Origin: Bacteroidales bacterium
Lineage (GTDB): Bacteria; Bacteroidota; Bacteroidia; Bacteroidales; Muribaculaceae
Assembly: GCA_029218425.1 (NCBI GenBank)
Contig: JAQXRH010000071.1
Coordinates: 1-64,000 of the forward strand
Reading direction: 5' to 3'
Length of the DNA stretch: 64,000 nucleotides
The position numbers were made by a program, and so were the translations under genes. The notes below the pieces were generated by a model. It ran no database searches and was not told where the DNA came from. It worked only from the letters and a program-made list of their open reading frames with translations. Below, one piece after another: positions 1 through 8,947 of the stretch. Positions within the stretch are counted from its first letter, which is position 1. The number at the start of each line of letters is the position of its first letter.

Positions 1-237
1 GGGATGTCAAGCGATTAAACAATAAAAATGCGTGCGGTTAACATCTTTTATTGCCAATTTGCTAAATTATCACCACATATGGGCTTTTGGGACTGATTTT
101 CAGTTGATATTCTTTCATTTTGCCATGAAATGGCTGCGCGCCAATCAAGGCTGTCGCCATGCTTGCCGCAAGCCTTATTAACACCGTTTAACATAGTAGT
201 GTTTAGCCCCGTGGCAATATGGCCAGGGGATGGAATA

Positions 238-267
238 GGCTGTATGCCAAGCTTTTGGCATACAGCC
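238..267 (-). terminator. Hairpin terminator after the nqr operon
   Basis: A perfect 13-bp inverted repeat (arms 238-250 and 255-267, loop GCTT) lies just downstream of the last nqr gene on the minus strand. There is no long U tract, so it is a putative terminator or 3' end stabiliser. The rest of the first 297 bases holds no gene I can support. Confidence 0.6.
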
Positions 268-297
268 CTGTGTGTGATGCGTTATGAAGTGGGGGCG

Positions 298-1590
298 CTA
301 TCCGCCGAAGTTGTCGTAGTGGATGCTTTCGGGGTCGACGCCTAAGGAGTCGAGCATCTTGTTGACGGCCGCGCTCATTGGGCCGGGGCCGCACATGTAG
401 TATTCGATGTCTTCGGGGTTGGGATGGTCTTTGAGATAGGTGTCGAAGATGACCTGGTGGACAAATCCAGGGGTGTAGCTTACTCCGGCGGCATCGGCGG
501 CCGGGTCGGGCCGGTCTAAAGCGAGGTGGAATTTGAAATTGGGGAATTCCTTCTCCAGCTGCAGGAAGTCGTCTAAGTAGAAAACCTCGTTGAGGGCACG
601 GGCCCCGTAGAAGTAGTTCATGACGCGGTCGGTGGTGTGTAGCGTTTTGGTCATGTGCATTATCTGTGCACGCAAAGGCGCCATTCCCGCGCCGCCACCT
701 ATCCACATCATTTCGGCTTTGGAGTCGAAGATGGGGTGGAAGTCGCCGTAGGGTCCCGACATTATGACCTTGTCGCCCGGTTTGAGGGTGAAAATGTAGC
801 TTGAAGCGATGCCGGGCATCACGTCCTGGAAACCGACGGCAGGTTTCGGTTTGAACGGCGGAGTAGCGATACGCACTGTGAGCATTATGCGGTCGCCCTC
901 GGCGGGATAATTGGCCATGGAGTACGCACGGATGGTAGGCTCTTTGTTGACGCATTTGAGGCCGAAGAGGCCGAATTTTTCCCAAGCCGGGAGATACTCG
1001 TCGCCGATAAGGCTCTTGTCGATATCCTTATCGTAGTCCATAGAGTAGGTGGGGATTTTGATTTGGGCGTAGGAGCCGGGGATGAAGTTCATGTGTTCGC
1101 CGGGAGGGAGTGCCACGATAAACTCTTTGATGAACGTGGCGACATTCTTGTTGGAGATGACTTCACATTCCCATTCCTTGACATCCAAGGCCGAAGCCGG
1201 GACTAAAATGCTCATGTCCTCTTTGACCTTCACTTGGCAAGCCAAACGCCAATTGTCCTTCATCTCCTTGCGAGAGAAATGCACGGCTTCGGTGGGCAGG
1301 ATTTGTCCGCCGCCTTGCGGGACTCTGACGCGGCATTGGCCGCAGCTGCCTTTCCCGCCGCAAGCCGACGACAGGAAGATGTTGCTGTCGGCGAGAGTGG
1401 CGAGCAAGGATTTGCCGGCCGGCACGGTGACGTTGTCGCTATCGTTGATAGTGATGCTGACGTCGCCGCTCTTTACGAGATATTTCTTAGCCACAAGCAA
1501 GATGATAACGAGGAGAAGCGTTATTCCTAAGAAGATACCGACAGTGGCAATCAGCGTCGGCATCATGGCAGATTGTTCGACTAATATCAT
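298..1590 (-). CDS. nqrF: Na+-translocating NADH:quinone reductase subunit F
   Basis: NADH dehydrogenase subunit of the sodium-pumping Na+-NQR complex of the inner membrane. It takes hydride from NADH onto FAD and passes electrons through a 2Fe-2S cluster. One N-terminal membrane helix (about 11-35) is followed by a ferredoxin domain with ligands Cys77, Cys83, Cys86 and Cys118, an FAD-binding part with RAYSMANYP, and an NADH-binding part with GGGAGMAPLRAQ. The C-terminus ends in YDNFGG, as is usual in NqrF. At 430 residues it is slightly longer than typical; Met9 or Met10 are alternative starts. It is the last gene of the nqrABCDEF operon and follows nqrE by 15 bp. Confidence 0.97.
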   Translation of the reverse strand: MILVEQSAMMPTLIATVGIFLGITLLLVIILLVAKKYLVKSGDVSITINDSDNVTVPAGKSLLATLADSNIFLSSACGGKGSCGQCRVRVPQGGGQILPTEAVHFSRKEMKDNWRLACQVKVKEDMSILVPASALDVKEWECEVISNKNVATFIKEFIVALPPGEHMNFIPGSYAQIKIPTYSMDYDKDIDKSLIGDEYLPAWEKFGLFGLKCVNKEPTIRAYSMANYPAEGDRIMLTVRIATPPFKPKPAVGFQDVMPGIASSYIFTLKPGDKVIMSGPYGDFHPIFDSKAEMMWIGGGAGMAPLRAQIMHMTKTLHTTDRVMNYFYGARALNEVFYLDDFLQLEKEFPNFKFHLALDRPDPAADAAGVSYTPGFVHQVIFDTYLKDHPNPEDIEYYMCGPGPMSAAVNKMLDSLGVDPESIHYDNFGG

Positions 1591-1605
1591 AGGGGTGAAT
1601 AGTTA

Positions 1606-2223
1606 TCAGATTTTAATACCGAGGAAGCTCATGAAGGCGATGCCCATAAGGCCGGTGAGGATGAACGTGATGCCCACCCCGCGTAGAGGTTTCGGGATTT
1701 TAGAATAGTTGGCGAGGCGTTCGCGTATGGCGGCAATGGCAGTGATGGCCAAAAGCCAACCGATGCCCCAGCCTGAGCCGGCAAAAATGGCTGTGCCTAC
1801 GGAAGGGAAGTCGCGTTGTTGCATGAACAGCGAACCGCCCAAAATGGCGCAGTTCACGGCGATAAGAGGCAGGAAGATGCCGAGCTGGGCATATAGCGCC
1901 GGGCTGTATTTCTCCACCACCATTTCCACCAATTGCGTCATTGAAGCGATAACGGCGATGAACATGATGAGCGACAGGAAGCTAAGGTCGACATCGGCAT
2001 AGTCGGCACCGAGCCAAGCCAAAGCTCCGGCTTTGAGCACGTAGGTGTTAAGAAGATAGTTGATGGGAAGGGTGATGGCGAGCATAAAAGTCACCGCGAT
2101 ACCCAAGCCAAAAGCAGTCTTGACATTCTTTGAAACCGCCAAGAAAGAGCACATGCCTAAGAAGTAGGCGAAAATCATGTTGTCGACGAAAATCGACCGA
2201 ATGAATATGTTGAAATTTTCCAT
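1606..2223 (-). CDS. nqrE: Na+-NQR subunit E
   Basis: Integral membrane subunit of Na+-NQR, of the NqrDE/RnfAE family, with about six hydrophobic helices over 205 residues, the normal family length. Together with NqrD it forms the buried core that binds an iron centre and contributes to the Na+ path. It starts with a short polar segment and then FAYFLGMCSFLAVSKNV, typical of NqrE. It lies 15 bp after nqrD and 15 bp before nqrF, so all are co-transcribed. Confidence 0.96.
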   Translation of the reverse strand: MENFNIFIRSIFVDNMIFAYFLGMCSFLAVSKNVKTAFGLGIAVTFMLAITLPINYLLNTYVLKAGALAWLGADYADVDLSFLSLIMFIAVIASMTQLVEMVVEKYSPALYAQLGIFLPLIAVNCAILGGSLFMQQRDFPSVGTAIFAGSGWGIGWLLAITAIAAIRERLANYSKIPKPLRGVGITFILTGLMGIAFMSFLGIKI

Positions 2224-2238
2224 TGTCGTCTACTCTAA

Positions 2239-2847
2239 TTATTCTTGAATATCTTTGTTGATGGAGCGGTGCACCCATATGATGCACCCTACGATGATGA
2301 GCGCCATAGGGGGCAGGATCATCAGCCCGTTGGGCACATAGCCGTCGGGCATCACTTGCAGGCCAAAGAGCGTGCCCGAACCGAAAAGTTCGCGGAAGAA
2401 TGCCACGATGAGGAGTATAACAGTGTAACCCACGCCGTTGCCCACACCGTCGAGAAATGAAGGCCACGGGCTATTGGCCATTGCGAACGCTTCAAGGCGT
2501 CCCATTAGGATGCAATTTGTGATAATCAAGCCTATAAATACCGACAATTGCATGGCCACGTCGTAGGCGAAAGCCAAAAGGAGCTGGTTGACAATAATCA
2601 CCAGTCCGGCCACCACGACGAGCTGCACGATGATGCGGATGTTGGTGGGGATGGTATTGCGTAGGAGCGAGATGATGACGTTGGAGAAAGCTAAAACCGC
2701 TATCACCGACATGCCCATCACTAATGCGGGTTCCAATTTGGCAGTAACGGCAAGGACGGAGCAGATGCCAAGGATCTGCACCACCACCGGGTTGTTTTTG
2801 GAAAACGGGTTGAAAAACACCGTCTTGTTCTTTATCTTTTCAGCCAT
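2239..2847 (-). CDS. nqrD: Na+-NQR subunit D
   Basis: Integral membrane subunit of Na+-NQR, paralogous to NqrE (NqrDE/RnfAE family). The 202 residues form about six membrane helices; NPVVVQILGICSVLAVTAKL near the start and FIGLIITNCILMGRLEAFA in the middle are characteristic. It sits between nqrC and nqrE in the conserved order A-B-C-D-E-F, with 53 bp separating it from nqrC. Confidence 0.96.
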   Translation of the reverse strand: MAEKIKNKTVFFNPFSKNNPVVVQILGICSVLAVTAKLEPALVMGMSVIAVLAFSNVIISLLRNTIPTNIRIIVQLVVVAGLVIIVNQLLLAFAYDVAMQLSVFIGLIITNCILMGRLEAFAMANSPWPSFLDGVGNGVGYTVILLIVAFFRELFGSGTLFGLQVMPDGYVPNGLMILPPMALIIVGCIIWVHRSINKDIQE

Positions 2848-2900
2848 AGCTTAATTATAGTTTATTCTTCAAAAAAGATAGCTTATCAGGGGGAGGAGTG

Positions 2901-3620
2901 TTAATGTCTAAGCGATTGTAGATAAGCGTCGTAGGGGCTCAAGCAGTTGTCGATCATTGCGTCTACCCCCTTGCTCGTGATGGTGCCGCCCGAAATGCCA
3001 TCTACGTAGTCGCTCCCGTCGGTGGGCTGCTGCCCTGATTTCACGACAGAGATAGGCAGGAACTTGCCGTCCTTGAAAAACTGTTTGCCGATAAACTTGT
3101 TGCGGAACGGGTCGCGGGTAATCTCAGCGCCCAATCCCGGAGTTTCCGAGGCGTGGGAGAAATATGCGCCATAGATAGTGGAGCCGTCGGAGTCGACCGA
3201 CACATATCCCCAAATAGCGCCCCACAGGCCATTGCCCGACATGGGAAGGATGTACTTGACCTGGCCGTCGTCCAATCGGCATACGAATACCGGCAATTGC
3301 CGTTCGGAGCTCGGGAGCTTGGCCTGGCTTGCAATGTCGATATTGAAAATGTCCATATCGTCGGGCCCGCCATGTTTCACGACGTTGCCTTCGGTGTCGA
3401 CCACCAGCAAGTCGGTGATATGTTCGGCAAACTGCTTGTCGATATTCTTGTTGTCGATAGGAATTCTTACTGATTCAAGAATCTGTTTCATTTTGTCGGC
3501 ATTGGCATTGGCGATTTGTCGGTCGCGCAATGACATGGAAGTGAAAGCCAAGGCCGCACCAACTACTACCACCAAAACGATGATGTAGATAACGGTATAG
3601 GTATTACTTTGCTTATTCAT
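2901..3620 (-). CDS. nqrC: Na+-NQR subunit C, covalent FMN protein
   Basis: FMN-carrying subunit of Na+-NQR. A single N-terminal membrane helix (about 8-28) anchors a periplasmic FMN-binding domain. The flavinylation motif is SGGT, with the FMN-accepting threonine at Thr213 near the C-terminus; SETPGLGAEI is another NqrC signature. The 239 residues are slightly shorter than proteobacterial NqrC. Its start overlaps the end of nqrB by 8 bp, suggesting translational coupling. FMN attachment would require an ApbE flavin transferase, which is not encoded in this window. Confidence 0.95.
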   Translation of the reverse strand: MNKQSNTYTVIYIIVLVVVVGAALAFTSMSLRDRQIANANADKMKQILESVRIPIDNKNIDKQFAEHITDLLVVDTEGNVVKHGGPDDMDIFNIDIASQAKLPSSERQLPVFVCRLDDGQVKYILPMSGNGLWGAIWGYVSVDSDGSTIYGAYFSHASETPGLGAEITRDPFRNKFIGKQFFKDGKFLPISVVKSGQQPTDGSDYVDGISGGTITSKGVDAMIDNCLSPYDAYLQSLRH

Positions 3621-4839
3621 GGTCGGAATTATTTAGCTTCACACGACGAAGGCGGCGGCGGATGTTGGATTGAACTACGCACCAGTCGATGAGTGGGGCG
3701 AAGGCGTTCATGAGTAGAACGGCAAGCATGGCGCCTTCGGGATAACCATTATTGTAAACACGGATTATGATGGCAATAGCGCCAATCAAAAAGCCGTAGA
3801 TGTATTTGCCGATGTTGGTGCGACACGCAGTCACGGGGTCAGTGGCCATAAACACGGCAGCAAAAGCAAAGCCACCCAGGCAGAGTTGGTCGGCCACCGA
3901 AAGCATAGAAGCCGGGTAATCCGGGCTACTGAAAGCGTTGGCAATCAGCGACATGACGGCACCGCCGGCAAACACCGACAGGATGATGCGCCATGAGGCA
4001 ATCCCGGCAACCAGCAATATGGCCGCCCCGATGAGGATGCACAGCGTGGAAGTCTCGCCGAAAGAGCCGGGTATCAAGCCGAAGAACATGTCGGAAGTGG
4101 TGATTGGGTCAGCGCCAACAGTAGAGGTAATCGTCACCGACTCTTCGCCGGCTTGCAGAGCCACTTGCCCTAAGGGGGTAGCCCCGGTGAAGCTGTCGAC
4201 CACCGTGCCCTCGCCAAGTCCGGCAATGGCATCGGTGCCGATAAACACCTTGTCGCCGCTCATCTGGGCGGGATAGGCGAAGAATAGGAAAGCACGGGTG
4301 ACCAGGGCCACATTAAATATGTTGTAACCGGTGCCGCCGAAAACCTCCTTAACGAAAATCACCGAGAAAGCCGTAGCCACCGCTATCATCCATATCGGAG
4401 TTTCGACCGGGCATATGAGTGGGATGAGGATGCCGGTGACCAGGAAACCTTCTTGAATCTCCTCCTTGCGCCACTGCGCCACGGCAAATTCGATGCCAAG
4501 CCCCACGGCGTAGGACACCACCAATTTGGGCAGGACGCTCAGGAAGCCATAGAGCAACAGCGAGAAGAACGGCTTGTCGACGGCGCCAATGGCGGTCCAA
4601 TGCTGGTATCCGGTATTGTACATGCCGAAAAGCAGGCAAGGCATCAGGGCCAACACTACAATTATCATCGTTCGCTTCGAGTCCATACTGTCGTGGATGT
4701 GCGCCCCCGAGGTCGAAGTCGACTTGGGCGTGAACAGGAAAGTCTCAAAGCCATCATATACAGAGTGGAACGCGTGGAGACGTCCCCCTTCCTGGAAATA
4801 CGGCTTGACTTTGTCAAGCATTTTTCTTAATGCCTTCAT
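3613..4839 (-). CDS. nqrB: Na+-NQR subunit B, covalent FMN and Na+ channel
   Basis: Main membrane subunit of Na+-NQR, carrying a covalently bound FMN and forming the Na+ channel. The 408 residues match the family length, with about ten membrane helices after an amphipathic N-terminal region. The flavinylation motif is TGAT, with the acceptor threonine at Thr221. GYNIFNVALVTRAFLFFAYP just upstream is characteristic. It follows nqrA by 67 bp and overlaps nqrC by 8 bp. Confidence 0.96.
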   Translation of the reverse strand: MKALRKMLDKVKPYFQEGGRLHAFHSVYDGFETFLFTPKSTSTSGAHIHDSMDSKRTMIIVVLALMPCLLFGMYNTGYQHWTAIGAVDKPFFSLLLYGFLSVLPKLVVSYAVGLGIEFAVAQWRKEEIQEGFLVTGILIPLICPVETPIWMIAVATAFSVIFVKEVFGGTGYNIFNVALVTRAFLFFAYPAQMSGDKVFIGTDAIAGLGEGTVVDSFTGATPLGQVALQAGEESVTITSTVGADPITTSDMFFGLIPGSFGETSTLCILIGAAILLVAGIASWRIILSVFAGGAVMSLIANAFSSPDYPASMLSVADQLCLGGFAFAAVFMATDPVTACRTNIGKYIYGFLIGAIAIIIRVYNNGYPEGAMLAVLLMNAFAPLIDWCVVQSNIRRRLRRVKLNNSDHE

Positions 4840-4906
4840 TTATATTGCTATAACGTGAGCTAAATGTTAGTTTTACTAATTATGGTTGCCGATGCGTGGT
4901 GTCGGC

Positions 4907-6244
4907 CTATTCTATTTCTTTGCGGAGATAGTCAAGGCCTTCGCGCACAATTTTCTGGGCTTCAATTTTTGACGTGTCGGCATATTCGCCGAGGGCGAAA
5001 TCTTCGGGCGCCACTTCGTAGATGCCGAGCTTTTCCATCTGCTCTATGTCCTTGCCAATGATAGCTTTAAGCAGGTATTCGGCCATGATGTCCATGGGCA
5101 TATAGCGTTCGTATTCGCCCGACATGATGAAAGCGCGCCGTCCGCCCAGCAGTCGGGCGTCGGGGCGGAACACAGAGCCGAAGAGCTTGCCGGGGAAAGT
5201 GCGGCTTTCGCTCATCTTCTTGGGTGATAGCGATGCCCATCCCATGAATTCGTCGACGTCGTCGCCTTCGGGGATGACCGTAATCTGCCGGTAGGGGTAG
5301 CGGATGTAGTCGTCGGCGTCGACCTTGACGCCGGTGAGCACGTTGCCCGAGATGATGCGCTGATGGTATTCGGCCTTTACGATTGCGCCGTCGGTGAGCG
5401 AGGCTATAGAAGCGCCAATCACCGTTTTGAGCACCTTGGGCTGTGCGATTTCCGACCCGGTGAGCGCCACATAGTCGGTGAAGTCGACCGACGACGACAG
5501 CATGAGCCGCCCGATGCGCCACAGGGTGGAAAGGTCGAGGGTCCACACCGATTCGCCTTTGTTGATAGGCGCGATGTTGGCAATCATGACGCCGACATTG
5601 CCTGCGGGGTGAGGCCCGGCGATGTCGACCATCGTAGCCCCTTTGATGTCGGGGAGCAACCCGTCGTTGCGCCTGCCGATATAGACATTGCCCTTAGTGG
5701 TAAGGGATAGCAGGGCCACGGCAGCTTCGAGCGTTTTGGCGTCGGCATAAAAACGGGCTGGGCTCACGGCAAGTGGAGCGGAGTCGAGAGCCGAAACGAA
5801 AATGTCGCGCGGCACGATGTCGGGGTTCGGGACAATGTCGAAAGGCCGGCGTCGCATCAAGGCCCACAATCCGGAGATTTTGAGCAAACGGCGAGCGTCG
5901 TCGGCATTGTTCACCTTAGTGTCAAAAATTGCAGCGTCGCCCGAATGGTCGGGTTCGATCACGACGCGGAGTATTTTTCGCCGTTCGCCGCGGACGATAG
6001 CCGTCACCTTGCCGGCAACCGGAGCCACGAGCTTCATGAGGTTGTCGCGCTTGTCGAAAAGCAAAGGGTCGCCGGCCTTGACCGTGTCCCCTTCTTTGAC
6101 GGCAGACTTGGGCACGAACCCGATGAAATCATCAGGGGAAACGGCAACGGAAGCCGATAGCGGAGCGTCGACAGGGGAGAGGTCGGTAAGTCCACCGGCT
6201 ATCTTGATGTCAAGTCCTTTACGGATTGTCAAATTCTGGCTCAT
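4907..6244 (-). CDS. nqrA: Na+-NQR subunit A
   Basis: Cytoplasmic peripheral subunit of Na+-NQR that contacts the quinone site. The 445 residues equal the usual length. It begins with the characteristic IRKGLDIKIAGG segment, has a biotinyl-lipoyl-like N-terminal region (VKAGDPLLFDKR, VAPVAGKVTAI) and ends with a conserved EDFALGEYADTSKIEAQ region. It is the first gene of the minus-strand operon; the ATG is the only start consistent with homologues. Confidence 0.96.
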   Translation of the reverse strand: MSQNLTIRKGLDIKIAGGLTDLSPVDAPLSASVAVSPDDFIGFVPKSAVKEGDTVKAGDPLLFDKRDNLMKLVAPVAGKVTAIVRGERRKILRVVIEPDHSGDAAIFDTKVNNADDARRLLKISGLWALMRRRPFDIVPNPDIVPRDIFVSALDSAPLAVSPARFYADAKTLEAAVALLSLTTKGNVYIGRRNDGLLPDIKGATMVDIAGPHPAGNVGVMIANIAPINKGESVWTLDLSTLWRIGRLMLSSSVDFTDYVALTGSEIAQPKVLKTVIGASIASLTDGAIVKAEYHQRIISGNVLTGVKVDADDYIRYPYRQITVIPEGDDVDEFMGWASLSPKKMSESRTFPGKLFGSVFRPDARLLGGRRAFIMSGEYERYMPMDIMAEYLLKAIIGKDIEQMEKLGIYEVAPEDFALGEYADTSKIEAQKIVREGLDYLRKEIE

Positions 6245-6437
6245 AAATCTATAAGCGGTTTGTTACATGAAGAATGTTGAGAAAAGGCGGCTTGCCTGCG
6301 ATAATACATTTTTAATAATAGACTTGGTTGATAAACGATGTATATCAGAGCTACATTCAAGCCGATGGGGAGAGCGAAATTTTCACGGCAATGAATTAAA
6401 GTATATCATGGCAGGCGTAGGTGCGCCAATTATTCTG

Positions 6438-6445
6438 CAAATTTA
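6438..6445 (-). promoter_or_regulatory. Candidate -7 box for nqr operon
   Basis: On the minus strand this reads TAAATTTG, a match to the Bacteroidetes -7 element TAnnTTTG, about 190 bp upstream of nqrA. The -33 partner is weak (an ATTG-like sequence about 22 bp further up), so this is only a candidate start site. Confidence 0.4.
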
Positions 6446-6492
6446 CTTTTTTAATTTATAGTAGTAGCAATTATTCGGGATTTTTTTTCAAA

Positions 6493-6621
6493 ATGTTCAG
6501 AAAAAAGTCCATCATAAAAACCGTGGGCCGCTATCAGGGCCGGGGGCCGGTGGGGGCACGGCCTACCTCCAATGGCGGGGGCTCGGGCAGGGGCGGTAGT
6601 GGCGGGCGGCCCATATTATAA
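6493..6621 (+). other. GC-rich patch with a 42-codon Gly/Arg-rich ORF
   Basis: The nqrA-exbB intergenic region (about 800 bp) is AT-rich except for a patch at about 6520-6612 that is very G+C-rich. It is open from an ATG to TAA as 42 codons: a basic start (FRKKSIIKTVGRYQGRG) followed by repeated Gly/Arg/Ser. The palindrome CATATTATAATATG overlaps its end (6612-6625). I do not recognise a family; it may be non-coding. Confidence 0.2.
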
Positions 6622-6745
6622 TATGTCGGACATATTGTCCCAAAAATCGGGAAAACGGCGGAAATTTGAAAACAATTATAAGCTAAAAAGTTAGGAAAAA
6701 CAAAGGTCAAAAAATGTCAAAACAGTGCAAATTGGCGGCAAAAAA

Positions 6746-6777
6746 TTTTGTAAGTATAAAAATAAAAGATACATTTG
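6746..6777 (+). promoter_or_regulatory. Promoter of exbB-exbD-exbD-tonB
   Basis: The -33 element TTTTG (6746-6750) and -7 element TACATTTG (6770-6777) are 19 bp apart, a full match to the Bacteroidetes housekeeping promoter. Transcription would begin near 6784, leaving a leader of nearly 270 nt before exbB. That leader contains a 38-codon ORF (6819-6935). Confidence 0.75.
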
Positions 6778-7051
6778 CAGTTAAAAGTAGCGCATAGAGC
6801 CTGAAGAGAGATGGCGAAATGCGAAAAATGACTTCAATCAACCAGAAAGCTATGCTATTCATCAATCGGCATTTCCTTGACAGCATGAAGCGGCATCACA
6901 AAATTCTAAGCCATGAAACAGGACCAACTACCTGAGAATTAGCTTTGACATTTCACCCTCTGGTTAAATTATTAAATGGAACAATCTAATTAGAAACAAA
7001 AATTTTTAAACAATCATTATTAATTAACCATTTATTAAGTATTTATCTTTT

Positions 7052-8086
7052 ATGGAAGCTCAAAAGCCCAATTCTCCCCAGCCGCGTCCCGCAGCTGCAA
7101 AGGCCAATGGTCAAGCACAAAAAAGCAAAGTACGTGGTATCAAGAACGCATTCTTGGTAATCATCGCCTGCTTCGTAGTAGCAGTTTGCTTATTCTTGTT
7201 CGTATTCGGTGGATCAAGCCACTTTGGAAAAGTACAACTCGTCAACGAACTCCAGCAGCCGCTGTGGGAAACTGCTGACGGCGGTACGACAGAAGATGCT
7301 ACTAAAGCAGCTGTTTACACCAAAGATCAGGCAGCCGAACTCGGCGACGAGACACTCGAAGGCGCACCCATCCCCGCTTACTACAGCGGTTCAATGGCAT
7401 TCGCTCCTGAATATGTTTCGAAAGCCGCTCACCCTGAGGACCTCGTTGGTACAGTGTTCAAAGGTGGTATCATCGTGCCTGTACTTCAAACCCTTCTCCT
7501 CACCGTTATCGCCCTTTCAGTAGAGCGTGCTATCGCCCTCAAGAGCGCTAAAGGTACCGGTTCGATAGCCAAATTCGTAGGCGACGTGAAGAAATCGCTT
7601 GCTAAGAACGACATCGACGCAGCGTTGGCACTTTGCAACAAGCAGAAAGGCTCTGTAGCAGCAGTGGTATCAGCCGCATTGAACCGCTACAAAGAAATGG
7701 ATGCCAACACCATCCTTACCAAAGAGCAGAAAATCACTACCCTCCAGAAAGAAGTGGAAGAGGCAATGGCAATCGAGATGCCCTCGTTGCAGCAGAACCT
7801 CCCGATCGTGGCAACTCTTACCACACTCGGTACACTCGTCGGACTTCTCGGTACTGTGATCGGTATGATCAAGTCATTCCAGGCACTTTCAGCATCAGGT
7901 GCTCCCGACTCAACCGAACTTTCTACCGGTATTTCTGAGGCACTTATCAATACTGCCTTCGGTATCGCCACCGGTGCATTCGCTGTAATTTCTTACAACT
8001 TCTACACCAACAAAATCGACAACTTGACCTACGCAATCGATGAGATCGGTTTCACTATCGTTCAATCGTTTGCCGCTACTCACTAA
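7052..8086 (+). CDS. exbB: ExbB/MotA/TolQ family proton channel
   Basis: Inner-membrane proton-channel component that drives TonB-dependent outer-membrane transport. The 344 residues contain an N-terminal Pro/Ala/Lys-rich cytoplasmic stretch, a first helix at about 32-52, a second near 130-153, and the conserved channel pair near 243-268 (ATLTTLGTLVGLLGTVIG) and 284-310 (ISEALINTAFGIATGAFAV). The extra N-terminal helix and the insert before helix two make it longer than E. coli ExbB (about 244 residues), as in other Bacteroidetes. First gene of a four-gene unit with two exbD genes and tonB. Confidence 0.92.
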   Translation: MEAQKPNSPQPRPAAAKANGQAQKSKVRGIKNAFLVIIACFVVAVCLFLFVFGGSSHFGKVQLVNELQQPLWETADGGTTEDATKAAVYTKDQAAELGDETLEGAPIPAYYSGSMAFAPEYVSKAAHPEDLVGTVFKGGIIVPVLQTLLLTVIALSVERAIALKSAKGTGSIAKFVGDVKKSLAKNDIDAALALCNKQKGSVAAVVSAALNRYKEMDANTILTKEQKITTLQKEVEEAMAIEMPSLQQNLPIVATLTTLGTLVGLLGTVIGMIKSFQALSASGAPDSTELSTGISEALINTAFGIATGAFAVISYNFYTNKIDNLTYAIDEIGFTIVQSFAATH

Positions 8087-8135
8087 TCATACCATCTTTT
8101 ACAATAGTATAAACAACAAAACATCTAAGTAAAAT

Positions 8136-8942
8136 ATGGGAAAGATTAAAGTAAAAAGGAAGAGCACCCTCATCGACATGACCGCGATGAGCGACGTGAC
8201 CGTACTTTTGCTTACCTTCTTCATGTTGACTTCGACGTTCCTTCAGAAAGAGCCTACGCAGGTGGTGACACCGCCCTCGGTATCTACACAAAAGATCCAG
8301 TCGTCAAACGTAGCACAAGTGCTCGTGGCAACCAGCGCCAACGACAAGGATACCCCCAAAGTGTATATCTCCGTGATTGGTGAAGCCAATCCCGATATCC
8401 CCGAAGAAGGCACCTACGGTGACCTCCAGCCAGGAGCATGGGGATCGGAGAACCTGCGCAAGGAAATTCTCAAAAATGCAATTGCATTGTATATGGAATG
8501 TGGCGGGAAGGACCCCGGTATCACCAAAGATGATATTGAGAAATTTTCAAAAGTAGCCACCTTTGGTGTGCCTATCATGAAAATTCACGAGTTCTTCACT
8601 TTGGACCAGACGAAGCAGGATGAATGGTTAAGCGACCTTGACAGATTCGACTCCGGTATACCCTTGATTAATTACCTTAACACCAAAGAGAAAGATGCTA
8701 ATGGTAATTATGTCAAGACCAACGAATTCCAGATATGGATGAGAGCAATCTTCAACGCTACGCCTTACGATGAGACGCTTCAGACGCTCAACTACAAAAT
8801 GCGTAAGACTGGCGAGGGTATAGCAGTAAAAGCCGACCGTGGAACCTCATTCCACACTGTCAACAAAGTGCTCGAAAACCTCCGCACAATAAAAATGAAC
8901 AAATTCACCGTCATGACGGCGTTGAAATCTGAAAACGAATAA
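8136..8942 (+). CDS. exbD: ExbD/TolR family protein, first copy
   Basis: Partner of ExbB in the proton-driven motor. A single N-terminal membrane helix (about 20-37) carries the essential acidic residue at Asp20 (MTAMSDVTVLLLTFFM); the rest is periplasmic. At 268 residues it is nearly twice the length of E. coli ExbD because of an insert of about 100 residues in the periplasmic domain. The C-terminal part (GIAVKADRGTSFHTVNKVLE) is the standard ExbD/TolR fold. It follows exbB by 49 bp and precedes a second exbD by 5 bp. Confidence 0.92.
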   Translation: MGKIKVKRKSTLIDMTAMSDVTVLLLTFFMLTSTFLQKEPTQVVTPPSVSTQKIQSSNVAQVLVATSANDKDTPKVYISVIGEANPDIPEEGTYGDLQPGAWGSENLRKEILKNAIALYMECGGKDPGITKDDIEKFSKVATFGVPIMKIHEFFTLDQTKQDEWLSDLDRFDSGIPLINYLNTKEKDANGNYVKTNEFQIWMRAIFNATPYDETLQTLNYKMRKTGEGIAVKADRGTSFHTVNKVLENLRTIKMNKFTVMTALKSENE

Positions 8943-8947
8943 TCATT

